Source of the DNA: Pyricularia pennisetigena
Taxonomy: Eukaryota; Ascomycota; Sordariomycetes; Magnaporthales; Pyriculariaceae
Length of the DNA: 64,000 bases
Direction of reading: 5' to 3'
Assembly (NCBI RefSeq): GCF_004337985.1
Contig: NC_043742.1
Span: forward strand, 6,342,389-6,406,388
Shown: one piece after another, positions 11,744 to 24,619 of the stretch
Layout: each line of letters begins with the position of its first letter
How positions within the stretch are numbered: the first letter of the stretch is position 1
Position numbers and translations under genes: made by a program
Notes under the pieces: generated by a model
Databases searched by the model: none
Told to the model about the DNA's origin: nothing
The model's input: only the letters and a program-made list of their open reading frames with translations

Positions 11744-12764
11744 TTAACCAATGACCAGCTTGTCGTCCTCGGGGAAGTCGTATGCGGGAATCTCGAGGTT
11801 CAGGGGAGCAGGTCCTTTCCTTATACGTCCGGAAATGTCGTAGTGAGATCCGTGGCAGGGGCAGAACCAACCGCCAAAGTCGCCAGCCTCGCCAATGGGG
11901 ACACAACCAAGATGTGTGCAGACACCTGTTGTAAAGAATCGTGTAAGTACGCCGATCGCCAGACACCGACCTTTAATGCTGGAAAGCACAATCTAAACTT
12001 CAGCTTACCCAACATGACAAGCCACTCGGGCTTCTTGACACGGTCGCTGTCGGCTTCCGGATCTCTTAATGAGGCAACGTCGATCTTGTTGGCCTCCTCG
12101 ATCTCGCGGCTGGTACGGTGGCGAATGAAGACGGGCTTTCCACGCCACTTGATGATGACCTGAGTCCAGAAAACATCAAAAGTCAGACCATATCCAAGAC
12201 AAAGCAGATTGCACGGGTTGTCACTCACGTTCTTGCCCTCGGGGATGGAGTTCAGGTCAACCTCAACCTTGGCCATGGCCAAAACGTCGGCGGAAGCGGA
12301 CATGTTGACCAGGAACTCTGCACGGGTGAAAAGAAAAAAAAAAGAATTAAACGTCAGTCACAAGAAGCTCCCAATTGGCGTGACGTGATCCTCAACACCC
12401 GGCTGTTTTCCCTCCATCTCACACTACAGCCACGATCCTTCAGTAGTCACAGGAGACAAGATTCCTCCAACTCACCCTGGACGGTCGACTTGGCACCGGC
12501 GGCCGAGATGGCACCCATGGCGCCGACCATGAAGTACGAGAAGACGGCGTTGGTGGTCGACGAGCCCTTGGGGGCCATGTACTTCTTAAAGTCGGGGATC
12601 TGGGTCGACTTCTGCTCGCCGCGGAACGGGCTCGAGAAGGTGGCACCCGAGCTGCCGTTCTGGGCCGGCGTCGTGCTCAGGGCGCGCGCGGCCGTGGCCA
12701 CGGCCTTGGAGGGCGACGCTGCGCAGCGCGTGATTGCGCGGGTGGCGGTCGTCAAAGGCGCCAT
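11744..12764 (-). CDS. RIP1: Rieske iron-sulfur subunit of the cytochrome bc1 complex
   Basis: This is the 2Fe-2S subunit of mitochondrial complex III, which takes electrons from ubiquinol. Exons: 12476-12764, 12229-12317, 12009-12159, 11744-11925; introns are 158, 69 and 83 bp. The product is 236 residues, the usual length. The N-terminus ([15 protein letters not shown]) is rich in Ala/Arg/Ser, as expected of a mitochondrial presequence. One membrane segment (about residues 72-92) precedes the soluble Rieske fold. The cluster-binding motifs CTHLGC (179-184) and CPCHGS (198-203) are both intact, with Cys and His ligands and the disulfide cysteines present. The stop is followed by T-rich 3' sequence. 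DDB1 lies upstream in the same orientation with a 488-bp spacer. Confidence 0.97.
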
Positions 12765-13252
12765 TGTGGAGGTTTTGTTTTTTTTTCCGGTGCGGACCTT
12801 CGTTTGGGGAATTAATTAGGTGGACGGTTCCGATTGAAGGTGTGGAGGGATTTCAGCGTGTCCTGTCGCCGGGCGGTCGGTGGTGGTTTTCGGTACGATA
12901 CAATGCGGTAATCTTTTGAGGTCTTTTCCAATGCAAACGTTGGTCTGGGCCGAAGAATTGCCTGAGGCTTCTTCTAATTGGCACGCTTTGATTGGCTCAA
13001 GGCGAGAGCTTTGACATCACTGCGAATTATCCCGAGAGAATCCGATCAGGCTCCAGCAACCCGAACCCTGGGATAGCAAACGATCGAATTACATAAGCCA
13101 GCGCTCATTTTACCGTGATCGCTGTCAACAAGCAACATGCTGAAATCGAGACTCCTTGGCAGACTTGACCCGAAAAGAAAAACACAAATCATCTGTGAAT
13201 CTAAATAGGGTGAACATTTATTGAACGTAATCCTACCCTGTACTCCTACCAA
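12765..13252. other. RIP1 promoter / DDB1 3' flank
   Basis: Spacer between two minus-strand genes. It has a T run next to the RIP1 start and two CCAAT boxes (listed separately). No ORF of note. Confidence 0.7.
12977..12995 (-). promoter_or_regulatory. Paired CCAAT boxes upstream of RIP1
   Basis: ATTGG at 12977-12981 and 12991-12995 on the plus strand reads as two CCAAT boxes on the RIP1 strand, 213-231 bp before the ATG and 14 bp apart. The distal one reads GAGCCAATCA, close to the CCAAT-binding-complex consensus. In yeast and filamentous fungi the HAP/CBC complex controls respiratory genes. That it acts here is inference. Confidence 0.5.
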
Positions 13253-16200
13253 TCAATGCATGTTCTTCATCTCCCCAATCAGATTCCTCATATCCTCCGC
13301 AGTATAAGACAGGCCCTGGCAAATATCGATCTGAGTCTCCTCGTCCATGTCGAGGAACATCTCGAGGAACTCGCCATCCAGAAACCTTTCTGGCCCTGCT
13401 CCCTCTCGCTCAGGGTTGCGGAAAGACCTCCACTGATTAAATTGGAGCTCTCCAAGCGGTGAGCTTATGTGCGCTTCCATGTTCGCCTGAAAGTCCATGA
13501 GCAGGCTCTGGAACTTGGGGGCAACGGTGCCAAACAGGTAGATTGAACCCTCGGTCTAAACAGAAACAAGAAAGTCAGTACAATGGCACGGTTACCTCCA
13601 AGGGGGTGGGGGCAAGGAGGCAAAGAGAGCTCTTACCGTAGACAAGAATGCTTTGGCAACTATTGGCGCATTCGCACCCGTCTCGACCATGACCTTTTGG
13701 ATCTTGTTGATACATTCGCCCAGGCCAAATTCGCTTGTCATCTGCATTCGCCGCTTGTCCTCTAGCGTTACGCCTGCAGTGTTTCTCAGAAGCACGACAA
13801 GGTTGCCATCACCATCAGCTACAAGCCACGAGTCTTCCTCGAGGTGGGATACAGCCGTGGACCACATCGATTGGTAATCACGACAGACCTCGACAAGTTT
13901 TGCCTGCTTCGACCCCTCTCCTTCCTTATCACTCTTAGTTGTGGCCTTGTCTTTGCCTCCCGTCTTGGCTGACTTGCCAGCCCCAGGAATGTACTCAAGG
14001 AGTGTGATGGATTTCATAATATCCGCCACGGCGATCAACCTTCCATGTACCGCCACGTCGACGGCATAACTGGATGTTTGAAACGCCGCCACTTTGAGGA
14101 ACTTGGCAGAGGTCGTCGATGTCTCTTGGTACCTCACTAGAACCACCGTCTTGGTAAGTGCTATCACGAGGAGATCATCATCCATGGTCGCTATTCGCCG
14201 GCATCCGCTCTTGGTAGCGTGTGCATGGACCAGGTACGCTGAGCGGCTTTCGTCGACACCGAAGACCAGGACTCGGCCGCCGTGACCACTCCCAGTTCCC
14301 GAGAGGAAACGCGTGCCAACTATGAACCTCTCTGCTTGCTCGCCATAACTATCGATCAGAGGTGCGCGAGTGACACATTCTGGCACCTCACCATCCTCGA
14401 GCTCAAAGACATTACCCTTGGGCTCGAATATGACTTCGTCGAAAAGTTTGAAGGTGCCGTAGACTTTTTCGATACCTTTGGCGAGCTCTCTTCTGATGCA
14501 TCCCAGACCAAACACCTTATCGGCGCTCGAATATGCTATGCTGCGTACGTTCTCACCCATGGGACGTGTCATCATCTGGCACTGGCGCTGTCTGTCGATG
14601 CGCGAGATTTTGAGTTCCATTCTCCGGTCGACTGCTGACTCTGTTGCTACAGCGAGACAGTCAGGGAACGCCGTCGTATCAAAAGGACAGACATATGCAG
14701 CCGAGTGTGCTGTGACCGCCGAATACACAATCCGTCGTTCGGCGCCGTGAATCAGACTCGAGTGCTCGCATGTCACAAATATGCTGCACAAGCCGTTGGG
14801 CTGTGGTAAGACACGAAAGCGCGCCTCACGTGTACCGAGAACAACGCTTTTACGTGACGACAGCGTACCGTTGTCATTGTAGACAAACGTCATGACCTCG
14901 CCATCATCTTTTGATACAAATAGAGTCGGGTTGGCGACTTCTGCTGGCAACACCCGCGCAAGTACAACTTCACGAGCAACGACCGCGTCATCCTCGTTTC
15001 TCCGAATCTTCTCGGTTTGCATGGCTTGCAATGTCTCCAAATCTATAATCGAGACGGTGCCAGAAGACCAGAAGCCCACGGCGCCTACGTCGAGAAGATG
15101 CGGTGATGCATTGACACATGATATTTGGTCCTCGTCTCGCTCTTCGGACTCGGCGCTCACCTTCAAGTCAAGTCCGATATTTAGAGACACTAGTTTCCTG
15201 CCATCCACCGACACGAGGACCCACCGTCCGTTACTTGATGCATGTGTGATAGGCTTCCCTGAAGTCGGTGACCAAGAGCTTATCGTTACGCCGCCCTCTG
15301 GGTCAAAGACTGTCACCTTTTCTTCAGTGACATAGAGAACTTGTCCGTTGTCGAGACCAGCCACTAGCAGGGTCGGCTGGCTGAGATTCAGACCCTGTAG
15401 TTGACTCAACTCCTCGACTTCACCCTGCTCATCGAATCTGAAAACCCTGGTTTCGGTGAGGAATGAGACCACCAGTGTATTTTCGATATCCGAACCGTAC
15501 GACTTCAGGGAGAACAATCCGGTGATACCGGAGATTTCGTCAGTTATGACACCGATATCCTCCAGTCCAACCCCGCTGCGGACACTCCGCAGGCTGCCGT
15601 CTTTCTGCGCTCCACTGGCAGTCACGATGCGAGCCTGGCCAGAAGAGTACTCGTTCCCTAGCTGACTGTCACCCTCGCGATTGCCCATGTCCATGACGGC
15701 AAAGTCAAGTATAGGGGCTATGTTCTCAATAGTCTGCCTAAGCTCAAGAAAAGGCTCCCCTTTGCTGGAATCCGCGAAAAGATTGACGTCATAAAATTGA
15801 GAGTCGCCGTAGTGAGACGCAACGAAGAGGGTTTCGTTGGTCTCGGAATATACGAGCTTGGTAGCCCTGGATGTCGTTCCAATCTGCACATTACTCAGGC
15901 TGTCCACTGCGGTATCGCTGTTTTGCTTGATTTGAATGGTCAACAAGTGGAGGCCGCCGTAGTCGTCGCCCAGGAGATAATGTGTATTGTCGACCTTTGC
16001 CCACGCAACGAACACCATGGCAGATGTGAGCGCTGTTTCGGTCCAAGTCCAGGATTGGTCGTCGATATAGAGCATTCTGGATTCCCCCACCACTATGACA
16101 CCTCCAAGATGGCACTCATCCCGAGCCGGATTCCGAAAGTTGTGGCGTCTCTCCGTTTCGACCCGCTCCACTGGTATCATCATCGTGGAGCCCGGATCCG

Positions 16201-16888
16201 GAACATCAAACGTAAACTCCCGGTCTTTCTGCTCGAACCGTGAGAGCTCTCTATCCCTGTCGTCTGTGCATAGCCTATAAGAGGCGAACTTGCAGTCCGG
16301 CTCGTTCGGTCTTGGCTGGTAAAGAAAGGCAATGCGGGGATGTCCAGTCTCTGAGTGCAAGAATACAGCATCCTTGATGTACAGCTCCGATATGCGTGCC
16401 TGGTCCATCAGTTCCAGTCTCGTCTGAAGCTGGCCCTTCTGCTGGCCCTTCCTCTTATGTAGACGCCAGACGTGCATGACACCAGACCACAGAAGCAAGA
16501 CCATGTAGCGACCAGACGGGTCGACTATGCACCTGTTCCTCGACGACACCTCGCGCACGAACTGCTCGCCAAGGTCTGAAATGGCCTGCCTGGTGACAAG
16601 CTCGCGGGTGTCGGGATCGTACTCGGCCGTGAAGTATTTGAAGCGGTCGGTGCCGACAAAGAGCATGTCCGTTTCGGAATCCTTGGGCCTGACGGACTGG
16701 AGCATGACTATCTTTCCAAAGACAGACTGGGAGTGCTCCAGCTTGAGCTGGCCCTGGTCGGTTCGCCGCCATATCTCCAGGCGGTTCGTCTTGGCCAGCA
16801 CCAGGCTGGGTTCTTCGCCGGCGAGTAATTGTATGTACAATGCATGGCGTACACTGCTCGACCGGTGGATGGGGGCTATGTATGCCAT
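13253..16888 (-). CDS. DDB1: DDB1-like damaged-DNA-binding / CUL4 adaptor protein
   Basis: Exon 1 is 13637-16888 (1084 codons), the intron is 13556-13636 (81 bp), and exon 2 is 13253-13555, giving 1184 residues. Human DDB1 has 1140, so this is full length. The N-terminus (MAYIAPIHRSSSVRHALY) and the MMS1/CPSF-A-like WD beta-propeller arrangement match the DDB1 family: MMS1-type N-terminal region about 80-570, CPSF_A region about 830-1140. The last exon carries a helical tail ending LIGEMKNMH. DDB1 links CUL4 ubiquitin ligase to substrate receptors. In Neurospora it is part of the CUL4 complex needed for H3K9 and DNA methylation. A Lys-rich insert near residues 960-985 is unlike vertebrate DDB1. 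The CPSF-A and SF3b130 paralogues were considered; size and N-terminus favour DDB1. Confidence 0.9.
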
Positions 16889-17404
16889 GGTTGTCGCGGT
16901 TTTCAGGGCGGCCGCAGGCTGCCAGTCATTTCTTCCGAAAGCCCGGTACTCTGGATGGTGGAAGTGGTTGTCGAGCTTGTCGGTAGGTTGCTTCGATGAT
17001 GATGCAACTGCAACCGCGACGCGGAGTTAAGCGGGATTTGGAGCTCTAAGTGGATGCAGGTACCCCACCACCCAACCCACCTTACTGAACCTCACGAAGT
17101 CTATTAATTCTGGGGAGGTGGCTTTGCTCCTCTCTACTCTGCTGTGAACAACATCAGACGGATCCTCGCAGAAAAAAGACCCGATCAGTCGAACGAAATT
17201 TTAATTTTGATTTCATTTGTTTCAACCGAGTGTCTGGTATCAAGAGTTCTCAACACCCTTTGGGTGAATTGAGTAACCCCTACCTAAAGGCCCGCTTTAC
17301 TGCCTGTCTTGAAGTTCTGCAGAATCTTTGTTATTGAAAACACCTACTGTACGTACCCATGCCAACTTAAGCAAGTACATAGCTAGGAGAGCAGGCACAT
17401 AGAA

Positions 17405-17449
<45 letters not shown>

Positions 17450-18319
17450 CAAAAATGAATGTTCTCACTGGGAAAAATATTCTTTTGATATGGGGTGAGT
17501 ACCGGTCCAAGCTGCAAGTCATGGCAGTTGATCAATTGAAGTTGAGTTGTAGTATAGGTTACCTACCTCTCAACCCAAGGTGATTAACCTATGCTGTATC
17601 CTTCTCTGGTCAACTACTTGTGGTCGAGTTCGAACCACAGCACCATCTTGATGTGTGCTTAGTGTGCGCGCCCCTTCTCGGAAAACGCATTCCGCGCGGA
17701 CAAGATCGCAGCCCCCACCCTGCGCCTCGGACAGCATTTTCCATGACCGAGATGCTTAACTGCTTTTTTTTTTTTTTTTTTTCTTTTTCTTTCCTTGCCT
17801 CACGACGTTGCCAAGAGCGTGGAAGTCTCGGGGAACTGCTGGCAGAATCGGACGATGCACACCCCTCCTTCACTTCTGTGGGATCTATCTATCAGCCTTG
17901 CACTTTCTACTACCTGCTCAGTTTGTAGAGTGAGAACATCCTTTCGCATGTTTCGGAAGCTTTTCCTGGCATCGACCTCACAAGGCCAAGAGCAAACTTG
18001 CGCGCTGATAGCGAATTCGTCCAAAAGTCATTCTCTTCAACGCCGACCGTAGTGTCTGACCACAAAAAAACATACCAGAGAAGGCATTTATTATGTACAA
18101 GTAAGATTGGCGACCAAGCACAACCATATACAACTTTCAACCTCCAGCTCGTGAACCATGGAAGAAAATTCCAACTCTCTCTTTTCGTCAGCGAAATTAT
18201 GTAGTGCCAATATTCCCGTCTCCATCTCTCTCATCTTCTGATCCAACACGCTCCTCGCTCGGTGGAGCAGGTGTCCTCTTTCGCTTTTCTCTTTGTTCGG
18301 AAATTGTCTGACAGCCAAC
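16889..18319. other. Intergenic, 1.4 kb, with long T tracts
   Basis: DDB1 promoter on the left and NUP170 3' flank on the right. It contains a 43-T homopolymer (17407-17449) and a T17-class run near 17765-17781. Small ORFs around 17610-18320 look random. No tRNA-like fold was found around the GTTCGAACC at about 17627. Confidence 0.6.
17407..17449. repeat. Poly(T) tract, 43 bases
   Basis: An uninterrupted T43 homopolymer, read directly. It could be a nucleosome-depleted promoter element of DDB1, or the poly(A) end of an inserted sequence on the minus strand. No flanking target-site duplication was recognised. Confidence 0.9.
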
Positions 18320-21300
18320 TCATAGATACCTCATCGAGCCTGTCAGGCTCGTGCTCCTCACCGCCCTATCTACTGTATTCCGGAGCTGCCGAGCCCGGAA
18401 CCCAACCTTTTCGGCGCTCTGCTTGGCACTGCTGTCTCGGACGTTTCCGGCGAGCTGCAACATCTCCTCGTCGACCCGGCCCAGAAGCTCAAAGACCCAT
18501 GATGAGAGCGCACCATCCTGCTTCCCGCTGCCCTGCCTCTCGACCTCGCGCAGCCACGACTCGACGGTCGTGTTGATCCACTCGGCAACGATCCTCTTCT
18601 TTCGCCCAGTGAAGGGGGCTTCCTGTGCGTCAAAGATGCGCTCTAGAATCTTTGCAATCACTGACTGCGATACCTGCAGCTGGAGGAAGAGCAGTACTGG
18701 CCAGGAGTTATCCGCTCCGATGCTCTCGTCCTGACTCTCCGCAACGGCGTACTCGCACACAATTGGCAGCAGGGTGTCTATAGGGAAGATCATGGTGTCC
18801 AGGGAGGTGCGATGCGCAATGTTCTGGATCTGCATCGAGACGGCCTCGTACGGCAGAGGTGGCGGTGCCGGTGGTGCAGTGACACCGGCTGGGAGTCGTC
18901 CCCCGCTGTTCTCGTACTCATTATAAGCCTCGTGACGTTCCAAGATTTCCCTGTGCGTGGCGTCGATGAGGTTTTTCCAAGTGTCAGCGATGAGCCTCGT
19001 GTTGTGGTAGTCCGCCGCATGGTAGACAAGCAGACACAGATCGTAATAGCATGCCGGATCCGCATATGTGTTGAACAGCTGGAATAAGAAATGTTAGTGA
19101 TCATTGCACAAAATCACGATCGGACGCTCCGGCTCAAAAGCAGCAGCTACTAACCTCAGTTAAGCCCTGTATTTGGCCATCCAGGACCTTCTCAATCTCC
19201 ATCTTTCGTTCGTCTGCTATGCGAGGATCGGCCTTCAACCTTTCCAGCAGATCATCCTGAATGTGTGCAATCTCGAGGAGCTCTGATATTTCATGGCTCA
19301 ATAACTGCTGCTGCTGCCTGTTACCTCCCGCACCCATTACGCTTGCGTTGCCCTTGGCGCGACTGAGGAGAGTGATGCGGTCCTTGATGCCAATGTCGAA
19401 CTCGGAATTGGCAAGTTCAGCCTGTACCTGAGCCGCATCATAAAACTGCCCCCTGTGCGTGTAAAACCTGCAGAGAAGCTCTGCGTGACGAACGTCCGAG
19501 CCTGCCAGGCGCTTGAGGAACGTTATGACGTGGGGCGAGTCGATCGCAAGAATGCGATCGGTCCAGTTTTGTTCGACGTACCAGCCATAAAGGCCAAAGT
19601 GGAACACTTCGTCGTCCGAGTCGTTAACGACGGAATAGGCTTCCATGCGCTTGGTGGCGGCAAGGGAAGGCTTCCCATCGACAAGCTCGGGTTCTTTTGA
19701 GGATTCTGCATCCAGCCGCTCCAACACGGCATGGACAAGGTCGTAGCAGCGCTGTCGCTCATTATATATCTTCTCCCTCGGGTCGTTGGACGGCTTGTTC
19801 TCATTAATCCAAGCGAGAGCTGCGTTGCCGCGGTCTTTCTCCTTTGCCACAACCAGGCACAACCTAATAGCACCCGCGTAGTACTTCAAGTCGGTATACT
19901 GTTCTGCAGCGCTCCGCAAGTTGGCATACGTGAGGTTACCGGCAACACGCTCAAAGAGCCTCAAGCTCTCACTGAGCAGAGTGCGCTGCGAGCTGTGGTT
20001 CAGAGTCTGCTCAGACGCCCGCTTCAGCTGCTCTTGCGCCTTGAAGATGATCACATCGTCAGGGCTGCAGAAGCTACCGCACCGCCTGCGCAGCGCATCT
20101 GCTACTGTCTCCACGTTTGAGCCACTTTCAATATTGCGGTTAACAATAGCTTTAACAAGCAGCTTCGCCAAGTCCTTTCCGGCTGGCTGGGAGAAGAGGC
20201 TTTCGTATGTAAGCTCCTTCAGCTCGTCCCGAGTGTTACTCTCCAAGCGCAAAAAGATGTCGGTGACACGTTCGTCGAAAAGCATCAAAACGAAGGAGAT
20301 GCCCTCGGAGATGCTCTCCATAAGCTTTTGGAGGGCATGAAGCGCCTGATGCTCGGCCTGAAGTGCAACCTCTTCCTGACGACTGCTGACCCTTTGTAGA
20401 TCGGCTGGACCCGAGAGGCCCTGGATGATCCCCTTATTTGTGTTCAAGAAATTGCGCAGCCTCTCGATATTTTCTTGGACTATTGTCAGCTTAGCCGTCG
20501 AGATGGTGGAGCTCACAACAACACCGCCAACTGCACTGGCATCGACTCTTGCGGTTATGACCTTGGCTTTCCACAAGCTGCGAATTAGACGTGTCAGGTA
20601 CAGCGCAAGGGCGTCATGGCGAGATGACAATTTGACAGATTCTGGCGAGATGGCCCCGTCAGACTCGGCAAGCAAAGGCTGCCCGCCAAAGTTGACAAAG
20701 ACCGACTTTGCCCGATCCGCTGTCCCTTGATCCATCACCCGACTGGTACCTGTCCTGAGATCGGTGCCCTGACCACAAGCAACAGCCAGCGCGGCCGATA
20801 CTGTCTCAACGCGACCGTAAAGCTGGATAAATTTGCGGATGTCCTTGTCGAGGCTCTCCTCTCCAGAAGTGACCCTCATTGTGTTGGCAAAAATGTCGAC
20901 AAAGCGCCTCCGACGCACAAGGTAGATGCCGCTGTTGGTAAGTATGGCGAATTCGCAAGGGTCTTCGTCGAACTGAACAGCCAACTCGTTTCCGAAGCCC
21001 AGAGGCTGCTTGGCGGCTGCGAACGGCTTGTTGATCAGGCCCACATCGAGAGCGACGGTTTTTGGCCCAATATCTATCCAGTTGGCGTGTTCATAGAACT
21101 TCAGCGCTGATGCAGCGCCAATGGCCTTGATGCGGCCAGTTTCCGGCGCCGAGGCGAATATTGTCGTCGTATCGGGAGTGCCGGGCTTCCTGACAAAGTC
21201 GATAAAATAGCCTGGCGGGAACCTGAAGCCGAGCTCACTTACTTCCAGACTTCTAGACTGCAGGTCGGTGAGGGAGTCTCCTGATGCATCGTATCCAGTG

Positions 21301-22708
21301 TTGCGCCTGTCCCGGTTGAGGTCCTTGGGCGGAAACTTGACGAACTGAACCTGCATGGACTGCGGTGCCAAACTGGACGAGGTGTTGATCATATACGAGG
21401 CCGAGCTTGTAGCGCTGAGGAAAAGACGGCAGCCTGTGCTGGTCAATGCCATCAAGTGCAGTTTTGATGCTTCCATGGCCGGGATCGGGCTAATGGCTAC
21501 GATAGCCATGGCATCGGTCAGCAACGGTGATGGATGATTCCAGTGGGTGACGTCTCGCAAGCAGTGGTTTTTCTCCTTGGTGATGACACACGTGAGGCGA
21601 TCGGGAGCTTCTATGTGGTAGGTTCTGATGGTTGACTTGTTGGAAAGAGTATAGAGAAGATTCCTAGAGTTGTCGACTTTCATGTCGATCAGAAACTCAT
21701 TCTTCTGCGGTGACCAGATATCGAGGGACGCAGGCAGCCTTGGCATGACCGAGGACCAGCCTGGCTGAGAGTGGTTGATCCTGCTACAACGGCCCGAGAA
21801 CCACTTCTCTTCTTGTTGATAGCAAAGCTCGTAGATGTCCGTTTCGTCGCTGCTTCCGAAGAAAATGCGCCCGGAAGACGTGCCAACTATATGGCTGACA
21901 TGGCTCGATGGAGTGCCGAGAGCCATCTTGGTCGAGTAAAGCTCTATCGTCTTCAAGCCGTTGGGGCTGCTAGACGCAGCAATTCCAAGCAAGATCAGGT
22001 CTTGCGAGGTAGCAACCACCAGGATGTGCGTTATACTACTAAGGAATACTCCAGGTTTCGGCGGTACGAGAGCTACGGTCTGTATGCTGTGCGGCTGGTC
22101 CTCAAATCCAATAATTTCAGGGTTGGGCTGGCTAAAGTTCCACATCAACAGCGCGTTGTCAATGCAGGCGTACGCATAACCAATCTCTGCAAACAGTCCC
22201 AGCTTCGTCGTCAGGTTGCTCATATTAAGAGTCTCAAAGATTCGGTCGGGGATCGGGTACATCTGAGCCCGCTGGAAAGGCGCAAGGGGAGAGTCGGCAA
22301 ACTGCAGGTCATAATCCGAGGTGGCACCAGCTGCGAAGATGTTAGCGATGGTTTGCAACCGCTAAGGATGTGCGCGGAGAGGGAAAATAGCTTACGTCGA
22401 CAAACAGAATCGAGGTCTGGGTAGCTCTCATCCTGCTGCAAAACGCCCTTGACTGACTTGGCCGCTTTCAATAGCGGCGGTAACGGAGCTGCAGCATCTG
22501 TGCCTTGCCCAGAGGTGACGGAGCTAATTGCTCCAGCCCGAGGGGAGCTCATCCTGACACCGAGCGCAGTTGACGAAGATGTTCTTGATCCTGCGGATGG
22601 TCGGCTGGTGTCAAAGAGTTGCCTACTGACGCGATCGTTTCTCGCGGCTATGGCTGGGGTCGCGAGAAATGCGCCAGGCACCTCGCGCATCGGCGTTTGG
22701 GTAGCCAT
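18320..22708 (-). CDS. NUP170: Nucleoporin of the Nup155/Nup157/Nup170 family
   Basis: Exons: 22396-22708, 19155-22330, 18320-19078; introns 64 and 76 bp; 1415 residues. The ATG at 22708 is the first in frame and begins MATQTPMREVPGAF. The long second exon carries the N-terminal beta-propeller region (Nucleoporin_N), recognisable from SDYDLQFADSPLAPFQ and from IGYAYACIDNALLMWNF, and then the alpha-helical Nucleoporin_C solenoid. The third exon continues the helical C-terminus, including MIFPIDTLLPIVCEYA. These proteins belong to the inner ring of the nuclear pore and contact the membrane and linker nucleoporins. Length is typical for fungi (about 1350-1500). The first 100 residues are Ser/Ala/Pro-rich and probably disordered. 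Confidence 0.93.
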
Positions 22709-23550
22709 TGTCTGTTGTGACGCGGGATCGCTGTCGGTTGGAGGCCTCAAACAGAGCGCTGTTTAATGTTTATCCCCCTTTTGTGATTTTCGCTTGGGCT
22801 TTTTGTTTTTGGCGGGCAGAGTTCCAAACAAACAAAGCAGGCAGAGGAGAGCTCCGTCGTGGAAGACCCGTCAGAAAATCATCAGCCGGCGGGTACTCCC
22901 AAACAAGCCCTCCAGGCAGCAACAAGCTCCGAGGGACCAATCCAGGCGCGAACTTTCGAGATGTGAGTATACGAGCAGAAGAAAATAAGGTGCTCAATGG
23001 CAGGCGATCGAGACGCTGGATGGGAGTGGAAATAATGACTTGTTTCCGAGCAGGCTGACCAAGCAGGGGTGAAGCTCAGAAAAACCTAGCCAATTTTTTG
23101 ACGGTCGACGCGAACTCGGCGCGACACAAGAAAGCATTGGCGCTAGTCCCGATTAGGACTTGACAAGATCCTAGGTACCACAAACAATTGATGCTTTTTG
23201 TAGTTGAAGTACCCTCGACTGATGTCATCGTGTTTAGGTCATTATTCGATGGATTTGTTTTCTTTTTTCTTTTTCAATAATAAATGGTATTTTCAAGCTA
23301 GTTTACCTGTCGTCTTCTCTAACCCTGCAAACTAGCTATGCTCAAGTCTCTCGGGTCTTGATTTTACAGATCTCGATACCTCGAGGACCAATTCCCATTT
23401 ATGCGGATACCTGCCTTCCTTTGGTTGAGTACCCCTCGCATGCCCCAATATTAGCGACGCAAACTATTCTTTGGTCTCCTACACGAAAATTTTCTTCAAA
23501 CAAAAGGCTTTATCTACATTTTGCGCCATTCACAAGCCCCGTCGGGCTAC
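22709..23550. other. Intergenic (NUP170 promoter / IFA38 3' flank)
   Basis: About 840 bp. Short ORFs at 22708-23058 overlap each other in several frames and are not convincing. No repeat or RNA gene seen. Confidence 0.6.
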
Positions 23551-24619
23551 TTAAGCTTTCTTTGCCTCCCTCTCCGCCTTCTTCAGTGCACGAGTGCGAA
23601 TATCCTGGTGCATCTTCAGGTTGACCTGCAGTCCGATCTTGCTACCGATGCCGACCGTGTTCTCAACCCACCACTGCATGATGGCATGGCTCCACCACGG
23701 TGTGTAGGTGTGGGCCATGTTCTGCGTCGCGCATCCAATCTTGCTCAGGGCCGCGCGCACGAAAGCCCGCGGCGTCGGGACCATGGCGCTAGGGCGGCGC
23801 ACCTTGCTCATGGCGGATACAATGAGGTAGCTGAGAACCAGGTGGACATCAACGCCGCTGCTGCGAAGCTCCTCGGCGAGCGAGGTGCTCCAGTGCTGCA
23901 GGAATGCCTTGCTACCGCTGTAGGTAGCCAGGAGGGGCGTAGGCATCCAGCCGCCGAAGGAGCCCATGGTGAGAATGAGACCCCGCTTGCGCTGGGCCAT
24001 AATGGGAGCCACAATCTGGGTCGTCTTGAGCGTGCCGAGGCAGTTGATCGTGACAATGTTCTGTAGCTCCTCGCGCGGGGTCTGAAGGAATGGCACAGGG
24101 ATCGAGTGGCTGCGGCCGACATTGTTGATCAGGATGGCGACATCCAGGCCTGTGAGAAGTTGGCCAAGTTTCTCGTAGTCTTCGTCGTTATCCTGCTCGT
24201 AGTCCATTGCCAGGACCTTGGTCTTCAGGCTGCCATTCTTGGCCTCGAGCTCCTTTGCAAGTTCCTTGAGCTTTGATTCGGTGCGGGAGACGAGGACTAT
24301 GTTGAAGCCTTTGGCTGCGAGTTGCGAGGCAAACTCTTTGCCGAGGCCGTCCGAGGCGCCAGTGACAACGGCCCAGCTACCCTTTTTACCATATTTGCTG
24401 AGCTGAAAAGGGAAACCAACTGTCAGTGCTAGCCCATCAAGGTCATGACAAGGGAGTATATAGACTGCGACTCACATTGGTGCCACCCAGAATGAAAAGG
24501 TTCAACACCAGGTGCAGGTAACTCAAGACCTTGCCCGAGAGGTAGAGAGCCCCTACTCCGGCAAGAGCCCACTGCACCACTTGTGGCACGCTGCCCAGTG
24601 CGTTGGTCAAATTATCCAT
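23551..24619 (-). CDS. IFA38: Very-long-chain 3-oxoacyl-CoA reductase (ketoreductase of fatty-acid elongation)
   Basis: Exon 1 24476-24619, intron 24403-24475 (73 bp, GTGAGT...TTTCAG), exon 2 23551-24402; 331 residues, the normal family length. It catalyses the NADPH-dependent second step of the ER elongase cycle (3-ketoacyl-CoA to 3-hydroxyacyl-CoA). An N-terminal membrane helix (about 13-45) precedes a classical SDR fold: cofactor motif [14 protein letters not shown], and catalytic YSGSK. The C-terminus is lysine-rich ([11 protein letters not shown]), consistent with ER location. It is divergent from ERG28 with 363 bp between start codons, so the two ER-lipid genes probably share a promoter region. 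Other 17-beta-HSD-like SDRs are possible, but the membrane N-terminus and length fit the elongase reductase best. Confidence 0.93.

Noticed and set aside
17620..17640. Box-B-like GTTCGAACC
   Set aside because: No matching box A or acceptor stem could be drawn within 90 bases upstream.
22709..22750. Extended start for NUP170
   Set aside because: The upstream in-frame codon at 22750 is TTG; the ATG at 22708 begins the expected N-terminus.
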